From: Chara braunii
Taxonomy: Eukaryota; Streptophyta; Charophyceae; Charales; Characeae
Assembly: GCA_003427395.1 (NCBI GenBank)
Contig: BFEA01000360.1
Coordinates: forward strand, 1,520,488-1,574,063
Length of the DNA stretch: 53,576 nucleotides
Reading direction: 5' to 3'
Part shown: one piece after another, positions 30,960-42,220 of the stretch
Position numbering within the stretch: the first letter of the stretch is position 1
Layout of the letters: every line of letters begins with the position of its first letter
Made by a program: the position numbers and the translations under genes
Notes under the pieces: generated by a model
Database searches by the model: none
The model's input: the letters and a program-made list of their open reading frames with translations, nothing else
Told to the model about the DNA's origin: nothing

Positions 30960-33945
30960 CGAGTGCGGAAAGAAGAGGTGTGCCTTTGGAACCTGTTTGT
31001 CTTCTATTTATCGATCGGGCTCTGTTTCCCCTCTTAGTTGTAAGTCTTCCAATCTTTCTGACTCCTCGTCCTTCTTTTTCATGATATCGAGTATAATGCT
31101 TTCTTTAGACTCGTGGTGATTGGTCTCATCCTTCGTGATCAGATTCCTTGGGCTTTGAAATTTAAAGATTATATTTTGAGACTGCTTATTGATGGGTTTG
31201 ATTTGGAATCTTGCCCTGGATCTTTTGTTTACGTTCTGATATCACCATGGTCTAAGCACTGTTATATTGGCTTTTCCACTCGATCACTTCCCACTCGCTG
31301 GACAACGCATGTGTATAGGGTGTCTAATGTGAGTGATTGAGTAAGGTAAACGCAATCATCGTTTATATTGTTGGCTGAGAAGATGCCAGGCAGGGCAATA
31401 TGTCACTGTTCCCCTATTTCGTCGTGGTACAAAAGAAGGTCGTAGTTTGGAAAAGTTTTCTATTATCGGTTTTGTTCACATCTGAACTGTCGAGATAGGA
31501 AACAGAGATGTAAGCGTTAGAGATTAGGGAAGAAGGAACAACTGAGAAGGAAGTGCAATACAGGAGTTCCAACCCAAGCCTCCCTTCGTCTCACTCATCT
31601 AATCGTTCATTCGACTATTAGCATAGTCTCTTCGAGTCTTTCTGTTATCTTGGAATCCTGCATTGAACAGAAGGTTTCATCTGTAGGAATTGCCTGTGCT
31701 AGCGGCCTAACGTTTACTGATAATTGAAAATTGATTAAGTGTCGGTTCGGGTCTTCTCTGATTTGTTCTTCGGGTAATTATGAGTTGCTAAAAGAAAGCT
31801 AAACATATGTTCCTGTCGGGGAAGTTCTTGTGTATTGTGAATGTGGTGCATTTTCTTGCTCGCTTCGCGATTTTGAAACCAACGTTGGCTGGGTGTCAAT
31901 CTAATCCGAATTCTAGAGGGAACTCATTAGCCTGGACTTCGATCTTTTGATACAAGCTTACTCTGTCGTTCGTTATTTTTCTGAAAAGAGATCCAGATAT
32001 CTTTTATGTGTTATTATGTCGGGGGTTACTAAGCGACGATATGGCATAAATATTCGACGTCGGTTGCTGATTCGTATTACCTTCAATGACGGAATGAGTA
32101 AGCCTGAGACTCGTTCACTTTGCTCTGATTTGGTGATGAGGTCGGAGACTGATTTTGGCTGGAAACTTATGACAGTACGACGTATGCGTATTGTGTGGTT
32201 GAAGAATAAAAGTGTGGGGGATCTCATCCTTAACTTAAAGAAGCCGCTCGTGCGGTTCTGAATGTCTGCAACTGCTCGTCCTTAACTGAGGTGTTTCCCC
32301 TTATTGATGGCCATGCTAGCTTTCGTTTGAATGATTGGGAACTCGCCCCGACTTGGTTGCGCAATAATAAGAATGTGATTTCTCCAGACTGTCCTGATAT
32401 TGTCGGCAGACTAAGATATCAGATTTTGTCTTCATTTTCCACTTTGACTTTGATGTGCCTCCTCTGAAACGTTCCTCCGTGGCTTCTTGTTGCTCCAACT
32501 CGGAGGTACGATTTAGTGATTGTTCTGAGTTGACTGCCACCCCTTGGGCTAAGAGGTTGGAAGGATTGGTGCGGGTGCCAATCGACCACAATCCTGGTGA
32601 CACGTATGTGTGTTGTCCGTTGCTTTACCAGGAGGGTATGAATATCCTCTTTCGTTGTAATCCAGGATTTCGAACCATCGATCTTGACGAGCCTGCACTT
32701 TTGAAGTAGGCTAAGAAGTCTTACGAATTGAATGGATTGGAGAAGGTGGGAAAAAGGGAGAGTAAGATAGAGATTGGTAAATTTTATGTGATTCCGGCGA
32801 CCCATCTGCCCATCTTTCAGCGAATGTGGAGAAAGAGGTCGTCGCAAAATTTATCGTCCAGTGAATGCGATGATCTGGAATCTGCCTAAACCTTCCCACT
32901 TCAATTTGAAAAGCTCTGATTTGCTGGTTGATTCGCTTAATTTGGTTAACAAAGGATTGGGGGAAGGGGATGCCCTGCTCACGGCGGCGTATGATATCAA
33001 AGTAATGTTTTGTAATTTGCCTAAGATTCAATTTTAAATGCGTTAAACTGAGTGATTGATTACTGGGAGGGTAGGGAAGCCAAAGGTGTCATGTTGAAGA
33101 AACGGGGCAAAAATGGTAAGATGTTGAAAGGTAAGAGGCAGGAGCGATGGGATGTCATCGAATTTGATGACATTCGTAACTTTGTGAGATTTGATTTGGC
33201 CCATACTTTTATTCGGGCAAATGGGGTGATTCTTCGACAAACTGTTGGGATTCCAATGGGTAAACCCTCCAGTCCTGCTGTAGCGTGTTTGCTTTGTGTC
33301 TACTCTGAATTCTTGTTTCTGAACTCTCTCGGGGAAGAACGACATCTGGTTAAAGGTATTCGTCTTATTGATGAGGTCTCTATTTTCATCAAATACTGCA
33401 TGGAGGACGAAATTTCTCTTCGGAGCGCATAAAGAATTTTGGGCATGTTTGTCAAATGCTATGATCCTAAACTGAGTTTGGAGCGTACTAGTTGCAGTGA
33501 TACTTGAGGCTTTCTTGGGTGTGTTTTGAGGAGCTTTCGTTGGCCAATTGGTGTTCGATGTGCAGCAGTGCATAAAAACCAACGAACTATTTTGAGCAAA
33601 GGGCTATGTTTTCAGAGCTTGCAGGATAATTGTTCCTACGTGAGTAAGAAACAGAAGATGGTTTTTGTGGGGTCATTCTTTCATCGTGTTAGACGGTTTA
33701 CGAGTTTGCCTGCGACTGAGGTGTTTTTGCTCTTCACCTTGAAGGTTGAATTGAGGCTTCAGGGGTTCCCCGATGAAATTTTTGACAAATGATTGAGTAA
33801 CTTATTAGTGAAGTTTGAAGATTTGTGGAATTGTTGCATGCAGTGTCTGACTGATGTGATAAAATTTGTTGTGGAACGCGGTTTTTAGGCCAGGACGACC
33901 CTTTTTGGGAAGGGGGCACTAGTTTCGGTTTTCACATTTCTTAGG
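30960..33945 (+). pseudogene. Unit 3 ORF2: GIY-YIG endonuclease and reverse transcriptase
   Basis: The nuclease begins as in the other units and shows VYVLISPWSKHCYIGFSTR. It is broken soon after (stop near 31338). RT motif A is changed (AYDIKVMFCNLP), motif B is RQTVGIPMGKPSSP (near 33235-33270), and motif C is LIDEV with GAG at 33373-33375. The thumb frame (33526-33792) ends early at a TGA. This is the most damaged unit. Confidence 0.8.
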
Positions 33946-34763
33946 ATGTTATAGGTTCTGAGGATCGATCTTCTGACTTCAGCCCATTGTTTCTCCACAA
34001 GATGATGATATCTGTGGAGAGATTGAATTTGAAGATTGGTCTGTTCAATTTACTATTTTGGCTTGTGGGCCCAACGGACGTGCTGGGCATTGTGCTATGA
34101 GTTGTTATGAGAAATATGGGGCATTTGGCCTCGAACCGGTGAAGTAGACTTTCGGACAAGAATCTTTGTACCTGGTTTTTAATGATTGGTAGCGAGACTC
34201 TTTGGGCAAGGACCTGAGGAGACTTGAATTGTGGATCTGTGAGTTAGTTGATGGTAGATACCTCCTTCGATAACTTTGGCTGGACCAAGTAACTTCGGGT
34301 GCTGTCTTCTACTATATATCGTTATTTTGACACATCGTTTGACACTCGACTCGTGACGATCCCTGATGATTCCGAAACCGGCTCTGGATGGAACGAGTAA
34401 GGTCTGGATGGAGTGTTGACCCTGTATTGCTCGACACGGAGATGACGTCTATTTTCAGATTCAACTTGTTGGCGAGTTTGACTTTTATATTTTATGAAGT
34501 CATCTGTCACGTTTGGGAGACATCGAAGTGTCAATCTCTTCCTCTTCTTCCTCCCACTTCTTACCTTTTCTCTTCTTCCCTTCTTTCTCTGTATGGATGT
34601 CTCTTTTCTTTCATTTCTGATGATCGTCATGTTTGAGTATGTAGGCCAATTGGCCGTGTCTGTGGATGTTGACGATTTTTTGTTTTGGGTTTAGGCTGCA
34701 TACCGTTGTGGATTGTTCTTACGATTATTTGTGGCTAACGGATGTATGCGAGTTTTCTCAACA
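33907..34763 (+). repeat. Pseudo-LTR 4, joined to element B
   Basis: Homologous to the other pseudo-LTRs up to GCGAGTT, then TTCTCAACAT, where the sequence becomes integrase of B. Nine bases (TCTCAACAT) fit both the element and the target. Confidence 0.75.
34358..34404 (+). ncRNA. Hammerhead ribozyme 4 (inactive remnant)
   Basis: CTGATGA is kept, but GAAA has become GGAA, stem II reads TCCGAA against TCTGGA, and stem I has one mismatch. Confidence 0.55.
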
Positions 34764-35469
34764 TTCTCTCAGCAGCATCCCTTACTGCTTGGTCAACCTC
34801 TGATATTTGTTTCATTTTGATCTGAAGTAGCACTGACATGGAGTATTATCTGTTACCCTCTTGACTTGACCATGTCTTGATTACATTCTCAATAGGCAAA
34901 GTAGCATAACGACTGTACCACAGAGTAAATAGAGCATAACCAGTTGTTCTCTTAATTGTGATATTGTCAGCATTGACTGCAACCCTCAACACTTTTGACC
35001 AGTTACTGAAATTTCCTTCACATCGCTTAGGCAATGAATCTTTCAGGGTCTTGTGACCTCTCTCAACGGGTGCATTTGCTTGAGGACTATAAGTAGTTAC
35101 ATACCGGATTCTGACACCAAGCCTGAGAGTGGTTTTTCTTACAATCTCGTTTCTGAATTCCGACCCTTTGTCTGAGACAAACTCTCTGATAAAGGGATAT
35201 CTGAGATAGGTTTCCTCTATCAAATCAGCCACTTCTTCGAGTGTCTTCCTTTTCGGAGTCTTTGCCTCAACATAACCAGATAAATTATCTCTCATGTTCA
35301 ATATATATTTCATTCCTTTCGTGCCCAAGGGCGTGGTGATGAGATCAAGATGAACCCGACTACCTGGTTTTACCAAGATAGTGGGAAATAAAGGTTCAAT
35401 CATTCTTGTTGTAGACCTCTTCTGGCATAACACACAGGATTTACAAAATCTGTAAATCATGTCTCTCAT
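34754..35469 (-). pseudogene. Integrase core of element B
   Basis: An open frame of 207 codons (34846-35469) contains CKSCVLC of the zinc finger, Asp in RVHLDLITT, Asp in VSDKGSEF and Glu in NAPVERGHKTLK, so all three catalytic acids are present. A stop after WSSQEGNR is followed in frame by about 30 residues to AERMLR, where the Penelope-like array begins. Integrase inserts the LTR DNA into the chromosome. Upstream in the zinc finger the first His appears to be Tyr (LYEGVAGGH). Confidence 0.9.
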
Positions 35470-35913
35470 GTCAGGCGAGTAGTAAAGTTAAATTGTCTTA
35501 GAGTAGGTTGCTTCAGCAGTACTGTGACCACCAGCAACCCCCTCATATAGAGCGACAATTATTTCTAATTATTTTTCCTTCCCACACACAACTCTTAGTG
35601 GAGGCAACCCTCCCTTGCCATCCACGAAGAGGTGACCTCTCTTCAGCCTGAACTTCTTCCTTAAATTTTTACAGTAATATTCCTCTAGCTGTTCACTTCC
35701 CATTTTCTTTCCAATCTCCTGATAACTTTCATCATATTCTTCAAAGATGAACGGTATCTCTTCCTTTCTCTTTCCATCTTCCTCTTTGTTTTCAGCTCCT
35801 TCCTCATCCTTTGACCCATAACTTTCACAAGTTTCATGGACAGCTACAACTGCTGCACTGATCCTAACATACCAATCGTTCTGCTCTTCATCCTCTTCCT
35901 TTTCAAGAATCAA
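35470..35913 (-). pseudogene. RNase H-integrase linker and integrase N-terminus of element B
   Basis: The minus strand at 35569-35913 encodes a very acidic linker (KDEEGAENKEEDGKRKEE) and then RGHLFVDGKGGLPPLRVVCG, which aligns with RDHLFRREEGVTPTRVICG of element A. A stop follows (35569), then the zinc-finger part to 35470 in broken frame. Confidence 0.75.
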
Positions 35914-36099
35914 TTCATAAACATAGGCTTCGAGGTTTTCTCCCCAACTGTCACTTTCTTCAGGTCATAAGCTCCATTTATAGGAACTTGGGGCCTTATA
36001 ATCTTCATCATCTTCCTCATTCAGGAAGTTATCAACATACCCATATTCTTCAACTGAAACGTCGATATCTTCATCTTCACCTTTCTCCATTCAATTCGG

Positions 36100-37540
36100 C
36101 TTAGGCCATCCGCACTGTTCTCTCAGTGAAAATTTTCTCCAGTTTAAAATCAAAAGTCTGAATAAAGGCAATCCACCTGCTTACTGTTGGATCTACTTGT
36201 TGGTGCTTTTTAATGACACCAATCACGACAGATGCATCAGTCCTCAGGATGAATCTTCTCCCCAGCACTTAGTGTCTGAAGCACCTGAGACAGTGGATGA
36301 TGACCAGTAGCTCTTTCCTGAAGTGGGTGTAACCTCTTTCTGTTGAATTAAGAGTTCCACTCTCAAATCTTAGACACCTCTCTCTTCCATTTCGATGCTT
36401 TTAAATAAGTACACCCCCAAGAGCTACCAGTCCTCCATTTGTCTTGATGATGAAGGGTCTCTCCTCTTCATCATCATAGAAAGACACTCCCAACACTACT
36501 CCTCCGTCCTTTAACTTTTCTTGTAGGGTTTCAGCAACAACTTGTCTTTTCTCTGTCCATAATAAGTCAGCCTTTTGTCTCACCATCTCTCTTAGGAACT
36601 CTACAAGGGTAGCAAAATGAGGGATGAAAATCCTCCAGAATCCGTAGACACCAAAAAAACTTCTGACATCCGTCACTCTTTTGAGAGGCAGAGACCAGTT
36701 CAGAATTTTATCTATTTTTTTGGGATCGGGACTCCTACCCTTGGAGAAACATCTAAAACCCAAGATGGTATCTTTGTTTGAAAGAGAAGGGACTTTGGTT
36801 CACTGGCAGTCAGGTTATATTTCTGAAGTCTCTCTAGGACCATCTTTACCCCTTCAGCATGTTCCCAGACAAACCTTCTGACTCCATTAGCAACCAAAGT
36901 TTCATCTCTTACTATAGGTCCCTTCACAGGATTATCATCAATATAAGGGCTGGTTATTTCAGGAGAGATGTCCTGCATGACTTCGATCATATCTCTTTGA
37001 ACCACTGCCACACCATTGGTCCAACCTTGAGGTACCACACACATTTGAATGAGCCCCTCGGCGTGTGAATGACAGTCATTGGTCGGCTAGTGAGATCAAT
37101 AGGAAACTGATCATAGCCAAAATATAAATCAATTAAGGAATAAATGCATCGATCAGCAAAAGATTCAGAAAGGAGATCAACATTAGGGAGGTTATCTGCA
37201 TCACGTACCGTTACTGAGTTGAGCTTCTGAAGATTCTATATCCACCTCAATCCACCCCCTAGTTTCCAAAAGCAAAACCAGTGGTTAGCATACGGTCCAT
37301 CAACAGACTCAACAACATTGTATGCAATTTTCTTATCAAGATATTTTACCACCTGCCTCTTCTTTCAGGGCATACTTGGTTGGTCAGTCATTCCGTGGAC
37401 TATGATTAGCAGTCCAAATTTTTGCCATTTTGATCATATCCACGTTCAACCACCCCCTTTCTTCATCATTAAAAGAGAATACACCAGAGAATTCTTGACA
37501 CACTTTGAAGATATATTCCTTCTCCTTAGGTAGGATAAAT
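36100..37540 (-). pseudogene. Reverse transcriptase and RNase H of element B
   Basis: Read from high to low coordinates: a decayed N-terminal part with LIDLYFGYDQFPID (RT motif A region, near 37110), VVPQGWTNGVAVVQRDM (motif B region), SPYIDDNPVKGP (catalytic YIDD at 36934-36945), then DPKKIDKILNWSLPLKRV and VRSFFGVYGFWRIFIPHFA (thumb and connection), and RPFIIKTNGGLVALGGVLI starting RNase H, where the usual Asp of TDGG is Asn. RNase H continues to KLEKI near 36140 with stops. The frame changes near 36715, 37040 and 37250. Gypsy-type in order and motifs. Confidence 0.88.
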
Positions 37541-38448
37541 TGATCTGAGTCTTAGGATTGTCATCGAGTTCTTCTTCACCCCCTTCGGCTTGTATTTTTT
37601 TTCGACCCAGTGACTATTTTCCTAAAAAATGATGAGTTGATGCAAATTTTAATTTCATTCTTCCACCCTTGGCAGTCTCAACAACCTTTTTAAATGCCTC
37701 AATCTGCCCATCTTGATCCTTGAGTTTGCCAAGAGCTTTCATCATCTTTGAAATCTGATTGATATCGACTGAAACTTCTTCTTTAACTTTTTGCTTGTCT
37801 TTTCCCTTCAATTTTCTTATTTTCTCAACAGATTCCTCCCTTCTGATCGACTTGATTGACACTTTATGCTTGTGATGATGAGAAGTGAAGATCATAAAGG
37901 TGTGTTCTTGTGCAGTCTCCGGATCCTGTAAGCCAGTCCAGGACGACCCTTCATGACTAAAGAATTGAACCGCTTTCATCTTGTGTAAGAACGGAGTGCC
38001 CAGAATACAATCATGGTCTAGGTCTGGTACCACGAACCCCAATAGCTCGACTGACAGCATCCCAACGCTGATAGGCAAGTTGTCAATAAACCCTGTCACG
38101 GAGAGTTCTCCAACAAATATTACTTAGTATTTGTTTCGAGGGTCTATCAATAGTTAGGTCGCAAGCTTCCATTGCCTTCTGAGAGGTAAGTATCATTTCC
38201 GCCCCAGAGTCCACTAAGGCTCGGATTTTCATTTGATTAATGTAGATAGTTAAATACCCACAGCCCATAGTCGCGAATCTCAGTTTGCATCCAGGTAAGG
38301 TTCTGTTAACTTGATTGGGGAAGACTGATCCCGGGCAATTAACTTCCATTTTTTTCTTCTCAATTAGTTTCTTTAGTTCCTTTCTCAACTTTGGTGCTAG
38401 TGTCATTGCCTCCTTGAAAGACAAAGTCACTTCTGTTTCCTCGAACAT
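37541..38448 (-). pseudogene. Aspartic protease of element B
   Basis: The frame at 38083-38448 has IRALVDSGAEMILTS, the catalytic DSGA of retropepsins. The next frame (37614-38099) overlaps it and continues with VPDLDHDCILGTPFL, the ILG motif that ends the protease fold, followed by a Lys-rich tail. The two pieces are joined by a frameshift near 38090. The protease would cut the Gag-Pol precursor. Order gag-protease-RT is normal. Confidence 0.85.
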
Positions 38449-38769
38449 CTTAGTAATTACATTTGTAATTACAATTTCATCCTCCAGCTCACTCTTGAAA
38501 ATGAATTTTATCTTCTTTCCTTGCTCATTCTTTTTTTATAGAAGTTCTGGTTCTTGATCATTAAGAATGTCAATTAGAGTCTCCTCATTCGTCCTCCTCT
38601 TCTTTCCCTCTATCATTTTTCGAGTGAAGCGTGCTTGAAGATTCCTCACTTCTCCAATCACTGCACTGGGTTCCATGATGAGTTCTGGTGATAGATCACC
38701 TTAAAAAAACATCATATTGATCAAACTGGCAGACTTGCTAGGATAAATTGTCAGTAACTTAGAAGGAAT
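38449..38769 (-). other. Gag-protease linker of element B
   Basis: Acidic and Lys-rich broken frames between gag and protease, with no domain recognised. Confidence 0.4.
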
Positions 38770-40074
38770 CTAAGAAGCGAAACTCTCTCCCAACAAGAGT
38801 TCGTTTGAGGATGCCTCATCGAGCATGTCTTCCGTTAAAGTTAGAGATTGCAGTGGTAAACCAATCAATGGAAAATGATCATCAGTTTTCTGCACAAGTT
38901 CCTCACGCAAGTTACCAGTAAAGAAGTGAATATTCACATTAACTTTCCTCTTTTTTATTTTTTTCATCTTCTCTTCATGTCTAAGGGCAAGAAGTCTCAT
39001 ACCTTCAAGATGCCTAGGATCCAATTTGTTCATGAACTGTCAGAGACATGACCCATTGCGTCCTTCTTAGCTACCCCACTCTTCACATCCTCTCCCAGAG
39101 GCTTACAATAGGTGGTAGTGTGACCTCCTTCCCCATAATAATAGCAGACAAAACTTTTCATTGGTCGCTCGTCATACTTCCTTCTCTCTCTGTTCCCTTT
39201 TTCACAATTTCCTACATCCTTTCTAGATCTGGAAGAATCTCTTCTCTTACCATAGCCTTCATCATCATCATCATCATCCTCCTCATCATCTTCACTTTCT
39301 GCCTTTTTTTTCCCTTTCCCGTTTGCAGCATGATTGGCTGACATGTAATTGGCCATAACTCGTTGAATACTATTTTCAGCACTCAGATTATTCCCTCTAT
39401 TCATACAATTTTTAGTCTCCAGCTTTTTGGTCAATGTGCTGATCTGATCGAACAACCATTTCTTGTGAGAAACCGTAGGTAGAGTTCTGACTATTGCAAT
39501 CATTTCATCTCATATGAGAGGGTAGTGTTGAGCTTGATTAAGAACAGTCTACCTTTCATTGTCAGTGAAGTTAGTTAGAAAAATATGGCACCTCTGAGTT
39601 TTATCCAGATATGAAATTTTTCTGGTTGTGCTGATAAATGTCTAGAGAAAAACATTGAAAGTGCCATACTTAGCTCTTCTGATGTTGAGGAGATCCTTGG
39701 TAGTTGTTGGAATATTTTTTTTTTTTTTTTTTTTTCATTTTTTCTTTGACCTATGCCCAAGTAGTGGCCCCTTCCACTAATTCTTGAACAGCCAGCCTCG
39801 AGTCAGTGTCACAATAAGATAAAAGGTGCTTAAGCCGTTGTTTATCTGTCCAGTCATAACTGAGACCGAATAACTCATATTCATTCAAGAAATCATTTAC
39901 TTGGGGCCCTCTGAAGCACGGAATCCTCTCATCTGGCCTCTTTGCTCTTGCGATATCTGACCATCCTTTTATTGTGTCAACTTTATCGACCAGTTCTCGT
40001 ATAACACATACCAGTACCTCTTCATTAGTTCCTGCAGAAGAACTTGGTCTCCCTCGTCCTGCCATTTTCACCAT
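38770..40074 (-). pseudogene. Gag of element B
   Basis: The start is ATG 40074 or, seven codons of context considered, the internal ATG at 40065 (MAGRGRPSSSAG). The first part (to 39751) has the capsid-like RIPCFRGPQVNDFLNEYELF and WTDKQRLKHLLSYC. A run of about 21 A (sense strand, 39715-39735) marks a frame change. The third part (39030-39503) has an Asp/Glu block and FVCYYYGEGGHTTTYC, a CCHC knuckle whose second Cys is Tyr. A further piece (38770-39033) is Lys- and Leu-rich. Gag would form the particle. Confidence 0.85.
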
Positions 40075-40479
40075 AAATTCTCCCTAATATTTTCTTATCT
40101 CTCTTCCTGCACCTTTTGTCCTCCTCTTTCTTATTTTTCAATCTCTTACTCTTCTTGAAAGAGATACATGTTCGTTTCTCTCTTTCCTTGTTTGTTCTAC
40201 CCCTTAAGAGTTTTGTACATAGAGAGTGTAGGCAATAATAAACTGGGTGGTGATCAGAGACAACACAATTCTTCTCAGTCTTCCAATATAATCTTCAATC
40301 AGTTATCATTCATCATCCCCACTCAATCTTCTGTTATACCTTTTTATCGTACCCCGAACCATAAAGTATCGTGTCAGGTTTATAATCTCATAGTCAAATT
40401 GCATTGCTTACGAACCGCTGCTGATTCTTCTGGCAAGAGAGACTCGTTCTCTAAAAGATTAATATGATATTCTCTCAGT

Positions 40480-40682
40480 CATTCCCACTTTTAACTGATC
40501 TCAGTCTGGTCGGTGACAGCTCTCAGAGCAGAATCTCTCATTCGATCAAAGAAAGGTTGCAAAAACTCAAGTTCATCTAAAGTAGAGAGACTTCTGTCTG
40601 AGATCCGAAGAGTCTCTTCTGTCTTAACAACTCTGCCTTCAAACACAATCTCGAATGTTAACTGCTCAACCGTACCAGGCAT
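40480..40682 (-). pseudogene. Last part of the leader reading region of element B
   Basis: A 63-codon frame starts MPGTVEQLTFEIVFEGRV and includes SLSTLDELEFLQPFFDRM. In the same frame as the upstream repeat unit but after two stops, it may be the end of the leader protein. No domain recognised. Between it and gag (40075-40479) I see no gene. Confidence 0.4.
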
Positions 40683-40689
40683 TATCGAC

Positions 40690-41190
40690 CTTCATGAACA
40701 GTGTCAGGCGAGATAGATCTCATGACGAATATAGTCAGGGATCTCGAACTGGTCTTCAAAAGTATTTAGAAGTAGGGATTTTATCATCATTGTAGAATCA
40801 CTCTCCCTTGCATCACCTGCTATGCCAATGGCTTCCAAGAGAGGCATCCAGTCTCTCCTATCATCAAAACCATCAGCGGTTAAGAAACTATGGAGTCTCT
40901 TAAATTGCCTTATTCCTTCTCCCCAAGTTACTTTCCTCTGTAATTTTTTCAGCCACTCTTTCGTCCTAATAAGACTGATATAAACTTATAACCTACATTC
41001 CAAATAATCAGCTTCCTTCTCTAGGCATACCGGAGCGTAAATCCTTATGACCAGGCAACCTGTGTTCAGGAACTTGACTACTGGAATGTGAAATATTACT
41101 CACCCTCTTACACAAGTCTCGTATCTCAAGATTACAAAACGATTATTAGATCCAATTACTTCATAAATTTTACCTCTCACAACAATTATT
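40690..41190 (-). pseudogene. Leader domain repeat 5 (most diverged)
   Basis: Minus-strand frames show KIYEVIG, RFVILRYET and VIRIYAP, the last at the place of VRVYVP in repeat 3. A long open stretch follows (WLKKLQRKVTWGEGIRQFK to FEIPDYIRHEIYL) that is specific to this copy. Two stops interrupt. Relationship to the other repeats is weaker than among repeats 2 to 4. Confidence 0.45.
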
Positions 41191-41690
41191 TTTGCTACTG
41201 AGAGTATTCTTCTTAAGCCCTCCTCACCTTCCATACAAAATCTCTCATGGTTGACCAATTATTCCTCGAGAACATAAGCCCCTCAACAGGTGGAGATGGC
41301 ATCCCAGTAAAGGGTCTGACATAGGTACTCCAAAGAGAAGTTCTCCCCTACTCGTTCAAGCCTTCTCTTTTCATAATGCAGTATATCTCGCGCTAGTTGT
41401 CAACATCGATCACTCCTACAATCTTCAAACCTATGTTGTGGCACGTAGATCCCAATATCAAACTCATCAAGGTCAATAAAATAACAAGTAAGAACATACA
41501 TACCATCAAGTTCCCATCCCAGATTCTTTAGTGTCTCATACCTCAGGATTTCGTAGGGAATCACCGCTCTCCTTGTTATAAAATTAATGGAATTAAGCAG
41601 TTTATCAGGATCTTCCTCACTCATCTCCCTATATCCACTTCCCAACCTAATCCAGGGTTTCACTTTTAAAGGTACGTATGATCGGCTCAT
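41191..41690 (-). pseudogene. Leader domain repeat 4
   Basis: The frame at 41400-41690 begins MSRSYVPLKVKPWIRLGSG and contains LLNSINFITRR, VIPYEILRYE, GMYVLTCYF and DIGIYVP. It is followed after a stop by a shifted frame with FSRNNWSTMRDFVWKVRR, matching the end of repeat 3. It starts four bases inside the end of the repeat 3 frame, as expected for two parts of one long reading region. Confidence 0.65.
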
Positions 41691-42210
41691 TTGTATCTTT
41701 GGTATCTTCTCACTTTAAGTGCAAACTCAATCACAGCGGACCAGTTGTTTCTTGACAGAATATCAGGTAAAGGAGGATTTGGGAATCCCTCAAGGACAGC
41801 AAACCAAGTAGATCCAATGAAACACTTATTTTCTCTCTCAGATCTTTCTTTCTCTTTTAGTAGAGCTTCCTCGGCAAATCTCCAGCATCTCCCATAGACA
41901 ACGTCAACACGTCTCTCTTTAGGAACATAGACCCTTACGTCATATATGTCAAAGTCTGTAAAGTAGAATGTCAAGATATAAAATCGTTCCTGCTCCCATC
42001 TACTCTCGACCATCTCATACTTGACAATCTTGTATGGGAACACTTTTTTCTCACTTAAGGCGTTCAATGATCTTAGGAGGCACTCAACTTTTTCTTGGCT
42101 TGGACCTGAGCCTCTGCCAAATTCAGTCGTCTCTGTCGGATTTTCTTTTCTGAAGTTTCTTTTGCTCTCATGACTACCTTCTCATTCCTTCCACCTTAGC
42201 ACCATGTTAA
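41687..42210 (-). pseudogene. Leader domain repeat 3 (best preserved)
   Basis: Open from 42067 to 41687 (126 codons): LSEKKVFPYKIVKYEMVES, FYILTFYFTD, YDVRVYVPKE, a Trp/Phe-rich middle with RSERENKCFIG, and SRNNWSAVIEFALKVRRY at the end. Upstream in broken frame lies EFGRGSGPSQEKVECLL. No known domain is recognised. The pattern repeats in 2, 4 and in the LTR copy: a start with GSG, LL-S-N and PY, a middle VLT-F...YD-R-YV, and an end N-W-S...R. Confidence 0.7.
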
Positions 42211-42212
42211 TT

Positions 42213-42220
42213 ATTGACAC
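42213..42220. repeat. Target-site duplication of MITE 2, left (ATTGACAC)
   Basis: Repeated exactly at 42499-42506. Confidence 0.9.

Larger units (their letters stand above)
17111..34753 (+). mobile_element. Tandem array of a permuted Penelope-like element (four pseudo-LTRs, three coding units)
   Basis: Head-to-tail units begin with AGGATGTTATAGG at 17166, 22836, 28278 and 33943, giving periods of 5670, 5442 and 5665 bp (the first and third include assembly gaps). Each full unit has a pseudo-LTR of about 0.85 kb, a CCHC/coiled-coil ORF, then GIY-YIG and RT on the plus strand. Penelope-like elements are known for tandem copies, pseudo-LTRs, GIY-YIG endonucleases and hammerhead ribozymes; a GIY-YIG domain before the RT is the order of the Naiad/Chlamys group. 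The units differ visibly from each other, so this is not a simple assembly duplication. All units carry disabling changes. Confidence 0.88.

Noticed and set aside
17111-34753. The tandem array as an LTR-retrotransposon array
   Set aside because: There is no primer-binding site, integrase, protease or RNase H; the endonuclease is GIY-YIG and the repeats carry hammerheads, so the repeats are pseudo-LTRs.
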